Source of the DNA: Burkholderiaceae bacterium
Lineage (GTDB): Bacteria > Pseudomonadota > Gammaproteobacteria > Burkholderiales > Burkholderiaceae_C
DNA: 5,821 nt
Assembly (NCBI GenBank): GCA_017999135.1
Contig: JAGOBT010000231.1
Location: forward strand, 1-5,821
Direction: 5' to 3'
Shown here piece after piece: positions 1 to 4,257 of the stretch (positions are counted from its first letter, which is position 1; every line of letters starts with the position of its first letter). The position numbers and the translations under genes are program-made. The notes below the pieces were generated by a model, which did not search any database, was not told the DNA's origin, and saw nothing but the letters and a program-made list of their open reading frames with translations.

Positions 1-290
1 GCCAGCCGGGCCAGCAGGGCGCCAGCATCGCCGCCGCTGGCCTCCAGCTCGGCCTCCAGGCCGTCGGATGCGGTGAGCACGCGGCGCAGGGTGAACGGCT
101 CGCCCTCCGGGGCGTGCAGCCACAGCGTCTCGGACAGCGGCGGATGGGCGCCGTCGGCCGCCGGGTGCTGCACCGGCCGGAAGGCCAGCCGCCGCTCCAG
201 CCGCTGGCTGGCCGCCAGATCCACCTGCCACCCGGCCCGGCTGAACGGCGCCACCAGCGCCAGGATCTGGTGGTGCGTCAGCGGTTGCAT
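1..290 (-). CDS. Conserved hypothetical protein, 3' end cut by window edge
   Basis: An open frame runs leftwards from an ATG at 290-288 to the window edge without a stop, giving the first 96 residues. The protein begins MQPLTHHQILALVAPFSRAG, and later has PLSETLWLH and EPFTLRRVLTASDGLEAELE, ending in a leucine- and alanine-rich stretch. There is no signal peptide or membrane segment, so it is probably cytoplasmic. The start lies 28 bases after the SDR stop, on the same strand, so it is likely the third gene of the acetamidase-SDR operon. The ribosome-binding site is weak. I recognise the look of an uncharacterised Burkholderiales protein with a HHxIL(A/R)LV start and a VDLAAS segment, but I know no function or domain name. 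The reading frame is well supported by GC-rich third positions and by context; the function is unknown. Confidence 0.72.
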   Translation of the reverse strand, partial: MQPLTHHQILALVAPFSRAGWQVDLAASQRLERRLAFRPVQHPAADGAHPPLSETLWLHAPEGEPFTLRRVLTASDGLEAELEASGGDAGALLARL

Positions 291-318
291 GGGGCCGACC
301 GGTCAGCACCACGCTGCG

Positions 319-1080
319 TCAGAGCTGGACTCCCTTCGTCAGCGCGCCGTCGACCACCAGGTTGGTGCCGGTGATGAAGCTGGCCGCCGGGCTGGCCAGA
401 AAGACGGCAGCGTTGGCCATCTCCTGCGGCGTGCCCATGCGGCCGGTGGGGTTCAGGCCCAGCGCCATGTTGTAGAGGTCGGGGTTGCCGTGCTGGATCT
501 TTTCCCACACGCCACCCGGGAAGTAGGTGTTGCCGGGCGACACGGTGTTGGCGCGGATCTTCTGCCCCGCCAGGTGGTAGGCCAGGCCCTGGGTGTAGTG
601 GATGATGGCCGCCTTGAAGGCGCCGTAGGGCCCGGCGGCGAAGTCGATCTCGCGGCCCGACACGCTGCTGATGGTGACGATGGCAGCGGCGCTGCTCTTC
701 TGCAGGTGCGGCAGCGCGGCATTCACCAGGCGCACCGTGCCCATCATGTCGGTCTCGAAGCCGGCCTTCCAGCCCGCCTCGTCGTTGGGGATGGCCAGCG
801 CGCTGACGTTGGCCACCACGATGTCCAGCCCGCCCATCACGGCGGCGGCCTCATCGACGAAGGCGGCCAGCGCCGCACCGTCCGACACGTCGACCACCCG
901 GCCGACGGCGGTGACGCCCTTGGCGGCCAGCGCGGCTTCGGTGGCGGTCACCTCGGCGGCGTTGCGGGCGCAGAAGGCCACGTGCGTGCCTTCGGCTGCC
1001 AGGGTGTCGGCAATCGCGCGGCCGATGCCCTTGGTGCCGCCGGTGACCACGGCCCGCAGGCCCTTCAATCCGAGATCCAT
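319..1080 (-). CDS. SDR family NAD(P)-dependent oxidoreductase
   Basis: This is a classical short-chain dehydrogenase/reductase of 253 residues, the normal length for the family, expected to be cytosolic. The Rossmann cofactor motif is TGGTKGIG at 13-20. Lys17 and Arg39, just after the second strand, suggest a preference for NADP(H). DVSD at 64-67 is the adenine-contacting segment. The catalytic serine is Ser139 (ISSVSG), and the YxxxK pair is Tyr152 and Lys156. SPG at 181-183 and GRMGTPQE near 213-220 are typical of the C-terminal part. Two signatures differ: the usual NNAG reads ANVS at 90-93, and the helix-4 asparagine of the catalytic tetrad appears to be Asp111. The start at 1080 has AAGGA (1091-1087 on the minus strand) six bases upstream; longer in-frame starts run into the preceding gene. 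It lies 37 bases after the acetamidase-family gene, probably in the same operon. The substrate cannot be told from the sequence. The class is near certain. Confidence 0.95.
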   Translation of the reverse strand: MDLGLKGLRAVVTGGTKGIGRAIADTLAAEGTHVAFCARNAAEVTATEAALAAKGVTAVGRVVDVSDGAALAAFVDEAAAVMGGLDIVVANVSALAIPNDEAGWKAGFETDMMGTVRLVNAALPHLQKSSAAAIVTISSVSGREIDFAAGPYGAFKAAIIHYTQGLAYHLAGQKIRANTVSPGNTYFPGGVWEKIQHGNPDLYNMALGLNPTGRMGTPQEMANAAVFLASPAASFITGTNLVVDGALTKGVQL

Positions 1081-1117
1081 GGGATGTCCTTGTGGGTGAT
1101 CAATGAGGGGAACGGGT

Positions 1118-2116
1118 TCAGGCCGCCGCAGGCGCCAGGTACTTCTTGTCGATGGCCGCACCGACGGTGTACTTGGGGTCGACGAAGTTGCCCAGCCGCA
1201 CCTGGCCGCACTGGCTGAGCATCATGTAGGCGTCCCAGCGGTCGTAGCCGAATTCGGCCTCCATCCACAGCACCAGTTCCTTGTAGGCGATGCGGGTGGC
1301 GTCTTCCAGCGGCCGGGCGCTGCCGATGCACATCAGCTTGGTCTCGGTCTCCAGCCGGGGCCATTCCAGTTGCCAGCCCTTGATCAGGTCGACTTCGATG
1401 GTGGTGGCGCTCTGGAACTCGACCGCGGTGCCGCACACCTCGCCGTCGCCCTGGCAGGCATGGGCGTCGCCGATGAACAGGCGCGCGCCGGCGGTGCGCA
1501 CCGGCAGGTAGGTGATGCTGCCCGGGCCCATGTCGGGCAGGTCCATGTTGCCGCCGTGGCTGTCGGGCGTCAGCGTGTTGATCGAATCGATCTCGGGGCT
1601 GCAGCTCAGCGTGCCGATGTGCGGCCGGTAGGGCAGGGTGACGCGCTTGCTCCAGTACACGCCGTGTTCGTCGACGTCGATCTTGCGCACGATCTCGGGC
1701 AGGTCGTCGGCCAGCAGGGCCGTCAGGCTGGTGCCCGACAGCGCGCCGAACTGCGGAATCATCGCGCAGGTGCCACGCGGGTTGGGGCCGCGCGGCGCCA
1801 TGCTCTCGATGTAGACCGCCAGCACGTCGCCCTTCTCGGCGCCTTCGACCATGATCGGCCCGTTCTGCGGGTTGACGAAGGGCATGCTCAGCACCTTGGA
1901 CGGCAGGTCCTGCTCGGTCTTGACCTTGCCTTCGAAGGCGTCGCGGGTGTCGACCAGGATGCGGTCGCCCGGCTTGACATGCAGCACCGGGTCGGAATAC
2001 GGCCCGATGGTGTAGTGGAACTTGCCCTGCAGGGCCTCGGTCAGGTGGTGCAGCGTGGGCGTGCGGCCTTGGGCCAGGCCACGCTGTCGCATGATGGATT
2101 GGTGCAGCCAGGTCAT
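1118..2116 (-). CDS. Acetamidase/formamidase family hydrolase
   Basis: This 332-residue protein belongs to the FmdA/AmdA family (acetamidase/formamidase), whose members hydrolyse short amides such as formamide or acetamide to the acid and ammonia. It is of the shorter form; the FmdA of methylotrophs is about 400 residues. Family landmarks visible are TLHHLTEA (21-28), PGDRILVDTRDAFEG (49-63), MAPRGPNPRGTCAMIPQFG (106-124), PYRPHIGTLS (162-171), SHGGNMDLPDMGPGS (186-200) and the hallmark GDAHACQGDGEVCGTAVE (216-233), whose histidine, acidic and cysteine residues cluster near the presumed active site. There is no signal peptide. The ATG at 2116 is preferred because a GAGAAGA stretch lies about 11 bases upstream; a second in-frame ATG at 2092 has no such site. 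It is the first gene of a likely operon with the SDR and the hypothetical protein. The family call is firm. The substrate is unknown, and neighbours do not identify it. Confidence 0.93.
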   Translation of the reverse strand: MTWLHQSIMRQRGLAQGRTPTLHHLTEALQGKFHYTIGPYSDPVLHVKPGDRILVDTRDAFEGKVKTEQDLPSKVLSMPFVNPQNGPIMVEGAEKGDVLAVYIESMAPRGPNPRGTCAMIPQFGALSGTSLTALLADDLPEIVRKIDVDEHGVYWSKRVTLPYRPHIGTLSCSPEIDSINTLTPDSHGGNMDLPDMGPGSITYLPVRTAGARLFIGDAHACQGDGEVCGTAVEFQSATTIEVDLIKGWQLEWPRLETETKLMCIGSARPLEDATRIAYKELVLWMEAEFGYDRWDAYMMLSQCGQVRLGNFVDPKYTVGAAIDKKYLAPAAA

Positions 2117-2215
2117 CGGGCGGGGTCTTCTCAGGGTGGGGCAAGGGGTGCGGGGGTGGACGTTGGCGCAGCCGCGGCAGTCTGCCTGTCGCCGGCGTGA
2201 CCTGCCGGCCTATGG
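2117..2215. other. Intergenic gap with two short dyads
   Basis: Ninety-nine bases separate the acetamidase-family start from the restored end of the upstream exported-protein gene. The gap holds a hairpin-capable repeat, GCCGGC at 2191-2196 and 2204-2209 with a seven-base loop, placed just after the TAG at 2218-2216. It also holds a tight dyad GGCAG-T-CTGCC at 2176-2186. No T-run follows either one on the minus strand, so a canonical intrinsic terminator is not supported. They may slow or process the transcript, or bind a regulator of the acetamidase operon. I could not find a convincing sigma-70 promoter here. Confidence 0.35.
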
Positions 2216-2299
2216 CTACTGCGGGGCATCGGTCTGGCCGTCCAGCACCAGCAGCCAGCCCGCTTCGCCCGCCTTCAGGCGGTAGGACAGGGTGCGTTG
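2216..2299 (-). other. Displaced 3' coding tail of the PliI-like gene
   Basis: Just beyond the run of six C at 2300-2305, the minus strand keeps coding in another frame: QRTLSYRLKAGEAGW followed by LLVLDGQTDAPQ and then TAG at 2218-2216. GC-rich third positions and the (L)xYxLxxGEAGWxL pattern, which I recall at the C-terminus of PliI-like proteins, mark it as the true end of the upstream gene. One extra G in the G run (seven instead of six) would join it to the main frame as TGG-QRTL and give a protein of 281 residues from the GTG start. As written, it would be read only after a -1 slip. Confidence 0.8.
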
Positions 2300-3060
2300 C
2301 CCCCCGTGGGCGCGGCATGGCTGTCGCCCGGCTTGTAGACCGGGAAGCGCTGCACCAGGCGCTGGCCTTCGACGTGGAAGCTGTCATGCCCCTGGTGACC
2401 CTGCGCCTGGAGCGATGCGGCCTCCAGCGGCGGCAGGAACACGGCACTCAGGCTCTTGCCCTGGTTCACCGCCCAGCCCAGCAGGCTGCCGGCCGACGAC
2501 GAGCCGGCGCTGGTACTGCCGACATACAACTCGGGCGAGCCATCACCATCCAGGTCGGCCAGCTCGGCGCTGCTGACGGTGCCGTCGATCTGCTGCCGCT
2601 GCGGCCGGTTGTCCTTCGACAGCCCGGCCGGCGTGACCACCAGGGTGTTGACCGAGCCCTGGTTGGCGCTGGCCAGCGTGAATCGGATGCCCTGCAGCGC
2701 CAGCGTGGTCTTCAGCGGCCCGCTGCCCCACAGCACCCGCAGCGTGCTGCCGTCGGGCAGGCGGAACTGCTGGCCGCGCTTGCCGAGGCCGGCCACCCGC
2801 TGGACCGGCCGGCCCTGGGCATCGGTGAAGTTGCCGGGTCCGCCGTCCTGCGGGCTGAAGTCGTGCCGCACACCGCCGGCCAGCTGGATGCCGATGAAGC
2901 CCTGGCGCTGCGAGAACACGCAGGCGCGCAGGGCCGTGGGCTGGCTGTGGCCCTTGGGCAGCAGTTCGCACAGCGACGCGGCGCTGTCGGCGCGTGCCGC
3001 GGGTGCGGCCAGCAGGATGGCCAGCAGCAGGGTGGCGGGCAGGGTGCGGGTCGGTCGCAC
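2275..3060 (-). CDS. Exported PliI-like lysozyme-inhibitor protein, 3' frameshift
   Basis: A signal peptide (RPTRTLPATLLLAILLAAPA, cleavage after ARA near residue 24) indicates a periplasmic protein. Cys31 and Cys47 could form a disulfide. The N-terminal half (SQRQGFIGIQL, GNFTDAQGRPV, RLPDGSTLRVLW) is a domain I cannot name. The C-terminal half (LQGIRFTLA, NTLVVTPAGL, AELADLDGDGSPELYV, NQGKSLSAVFLPPLE, GHDSF, LVQRFPVYKPGD, APTGG) resembles PliI, the periplasmic inhibitor of I-type lysozyme; this is from memory, not a search. DLDGDG at 169-174 looks like a calcium-type loop. GTG at 3060 has GGAG nine bases upstream, while the longer TTG at 3078 has no such site. The gene follows the preceding stop by 20 bases (2 if TTG), so it is probably cotranscribed. 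As written it ends at TGA 2277-2275 with an out-of-family NAPCPTA tail, because the G run at 2305-2300 is one base short. It may be a sequencing error, a real null allele, or a frameshift site. Confidence 0.82.
   Translation of the reverse strand: MRPTRTLPATLLLAILLAAPAARADSAASLCELLPKGHSQPTALRACVFSQRQGFIGIQLAGGVRHDFSPQDGGPGNFTDAQGRPVQRVAGLGKRGQQFRLPDGSTLRVLWGSGPLKTTLALQGIRFTLASANQGSVNTLVVTPAGLSKDNRPQRQQIDGTVSSAELADLDGDGSPELYVGSTSAGSSSAGSLLGWAVNQGKSLSAVFLPPLEAASLQAQGHQGHDSFHVEGQRLVQRFPVYKPGDSHAAPTGGNAPCPTA
2300..2305 (-). repeat. Six-G homopolymer at a frameshift point
   Basis: On the coding (minus) strand the bases ACGGGGGGCAACG span the junction between the main reading frame and the displaced tail. 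Six G are present, whereas seven would keep the frame. Read in the zero frame, the stretch also forms G-GGG-GGC, the X-XXY-YYZ layout of a -1 slippery heptamer, in the correct phase. Homopolymers of this kind are common points of length error in sequencing and of replication slippage. Confidence 0.75.
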
Positions 3061-3080
3061 GGGGCGGGTCTCCAGCAAGC

Positions 3081-3575
3081 TCAGGGCCGGCCGAAGCCGC
3101 CATCGGCCCAGGCCGTGGCGCTGGCGCGGTTCAGCCGAAAGCCCGCTGACACCTTCACCCGTGCCAGTTCGGCGCCGCCTTCATCGGCCGCGCTCAGCAG
3201 CGCATGCGGGTCGTCGTCGTCGGGCACGATGTCCAGCGCCACGGTGATGCGCCCGGCGGTGCAGCTGATGGCGATCTCCTTGTGCAGCGTGGCCTGCAGA
3301 CTTTGCTCATGTCGGCGGATGACTTCGCTGGCGGTCTTCACCAGCGTGTTGAAGGCGTTGGTGTCCAGCGGCTTGGGGTTCTTCTTGTCGCGGCCCATGG
3401 TCCAGGGGCCGACCAGCGCCGGCTCGGGCTCGCCGTCCTTGATCATGGCCACGGCCCAGCCTTCGTCGTCCTCGTTCTTGATCACCCGGGCCGTCCAGCC
3501 GTTGTCGCGCCAGAGACGGGGTTCGTGGATGGGTTCGGCAGCGGTGTCTGGGTTGTCGGGGGTCGCGTCGTTCAT
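3081..3575 (-). CDS. Conserved hypothetical protein, acidic, cytoplasmic
   Basis: The protein has 164 residues with no signal peptide or membrane segment. It opens with a low-complexity acidic and proline-rich leader (residues 1-20). A compact segment follows (NGWTARVIKNEDDEGWAVAM, then PALVGPWTMGRDKKNPKPLD, residues 25-71), then a predicted helix (73-92, with EVIRRHEQSL), and a strand-rich end containing VALDIVPDDDDPHALL (112-127). I recognise it as resembling an unnamed conserved protein of Burkholderiales, without a known role. The ATG at 3575 is the only good start; its ribosome-binding site is weak. It is the first gene transcribed leftwards from the divergent region, and the PliI-like gene follows within 2-20 bases, so the two are probably cotranscribed. 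Whether they act together is unknown, since one is cytoplasmic and the other exported. Confidence 0.85.
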   Translation of the reverse strand: MNDATPDNPDTAAEPIHEPRLWRDNGWTARVIKNEDDEGWAVAMIKDGEPEPALVGPWTMGRDKKNPKPLDTNAFNTLVKTASEVIRRHEQSLQATLHKEIAISCTAGRITVALDIVPDDDDPHALLSAADEGGAELARVKVSAGFRLNRASATAWADGGFGRP

Positions 3576-3654
3576 GGGACAAGTCTAGCCATGCGCGCCG
3601 AAGACAATTGGGGCCAGGCGCCGCGGCGCCCCTTGCCTGCCTGGAGCCACACCC
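3576..3654. promoter_or_regulatory. Divergent intergenic region with nested palindromes
   Basis: These 79 bases separate the leftward hypothetical gene from the rightward dioxygenase gene and must hold the start signals of both groups unless the promoters lie inside the genes. A perfect 14-base palindrome, GGCGCCGCGGCGCC, lies at 3617-3630. It sits inside a wider inverted repeat, CCAGGC at 3614-3619 and GCCTGG at 3639-3644. Such a dyad could be an operator for a dimeric regulator or an RNA hairpin in the dioxygenase leader. No strong -35/-10 pair is visible on either strand. The TCTAG at 3583-3587 is too poorly spaced from any TTG hexamer for a promoter call. Confidence 0.4.
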
Positions 3655-4257
3655 TTGATCCCGATGCCCAACCCCCAGCCGCTGCGCGACTTCGTGCAGG
3701 CGGTCACCCGTGCCGTCGGCAGCGAAGCCCGTGAGCCGCAACTGCTGGCCACCGTGCGCGGCCACCTCGCCACCCTGGTGTCGCGTGACGACTGGCTGCC
3801 CGACGACCTGGCCCAGCCGCACCCGCAGTTCTACCGCCAGTACCTGCTGCACTGCGATGCGCTGGAGCGCTTCTCGGTCGTCAGCTTTGTCTGGGGCCCG
3901 GGCCAGCAGACGCCGGTGCACGACCACACGGTGTGGGGCCTGATCGGCATGCTGCGCGGGCAGGAGGCATCGCAGCCCTACGCGCCCGATGCCAGCGGCG
4001 CCATGGTGCCGCAAGGCGCGGCCACGGTGCTGGTGCCCGGCCAGGTCGAGGCGGTGTCGCCCACGCTGGGCGATGTGCACCTGGTGCGCAACGCATTGCC
4101 AGGCCAGGTGTCGATCAGCATCCATGTCTACGGCGGCAACATCGGCGCGGTGCAGCGCTGGGTGTATGCGGCCGACGGCACGCGCAAGCCCTTCATCTCG
4201 GGCTACAGCAATGCCATGCTGCCCAACCTGTGGGACCGCTCGAAGGAGGGCGCATGA
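3655..4257 (+). CDS. Cysteine dioxygenase-family thiol dioxygenase, 3-mercaptopropionate type
   Basis: This 200-residue cupin is a non-heme iron thiol dioxygenase, which adds O2 to a thiol to give a sulfinate in the cytosol. Iron ligands are His89 and His91 (TPVHDHTVWGLIGMLRG) and His142 (DVHLVRN). The outer-sphere triad Ser155, His157, Tyr159 (SISIHVYGGNIG) is complete. Gln62 stands where cysteine dioxygenases have a substrate-binding arginine, and Arg168 is present; together these are the pattern of bacterial 3-mercaptopropionate dioxygenases, whose product is 3-sulfinopropionate. The cysteine of the mammalian Cys-Tyr crosslink is absent. Two starts are possible: TTG at 3655, with GGAG eight bases upstream, and ATG at 3664, which is 17 bases from that site. 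I chose TTG, and its numbering falls on the published family positions. The stop overlaps the rhodanese start by ATGA, so the two are coupled. Cysteine or another small thiol as substrate is not excluded. Confidence 0.93.
   Translation: MIPMPNPQPLRDFVQAVTRAVGSEAREPQLLATVRGHLATLVSRDDWLPDDLAQPHPQFYRQYLLHCDALERFSVVSFVWGPGQQTPVHDHTVWGLIGMLRGQEASQPYAPDASGAMVPQGAATVLVPGQVEAVSPTLGDVHLVRNALPGQVSISIHVYGGNIGAVQRWVYAADGTRKPFISGYSNAMLPNLWDRSKEGA
4243..4249 (+). promoter_or_regulatory. Strong Shine-Dalgarno inside dioxygenase 3' end
   Basis: AAGGAGG lies four bases before the ATG at 4254 and also encodes part of the dioxygenase C-terminal SKEG residues. It fixes the start of the rhodanese gene and, with the ATGA overlap at 4254-4257, supports translational coupling. 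Confidence 0.85.

Noticed and set aside
73..1218. Long plus-strand open frame opposite the SDR and hypothetical genes
   Set aside because: Its protein is rich in Arg, Gly and Ala with no family features, while the opposite strand carries a complete SDR. It is a product of high GC.
2130..2160. Possible sigma-54 promoter (GCAC then TTGC) before the acetamidase-family gene
   Set aside because: The spacing between the elements is three bases rather than five, and the conserved GG of the -24 element is missing.
1103..2200. Long plus-strand open frame opposite the acetamidase-family gene
   Set aside because: It is an antisense shadow of a gene with clear family motifs; its low-complexity GQ/AR/VD composition is typical of such shadows.
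2191..2209. Intrinsic terminator after the PliI-like gene
   Set aside because: The GCCGGC hairpin has no T-run following it on the minus strand, so only a generic hairpin can be supported.
2197..3588. 463-residue plus-strand open frame
   Set aside because: It spans two well-supported minus-strand genes and shows only low-complexity sequence.
3583..3608. Possible sigma-70 promoter TTGTCT/TAGACT for the leftward gene
   Set aside because: The hexamers match at four of six positions each and are only 14 bases apart, too close for a normal promoter.
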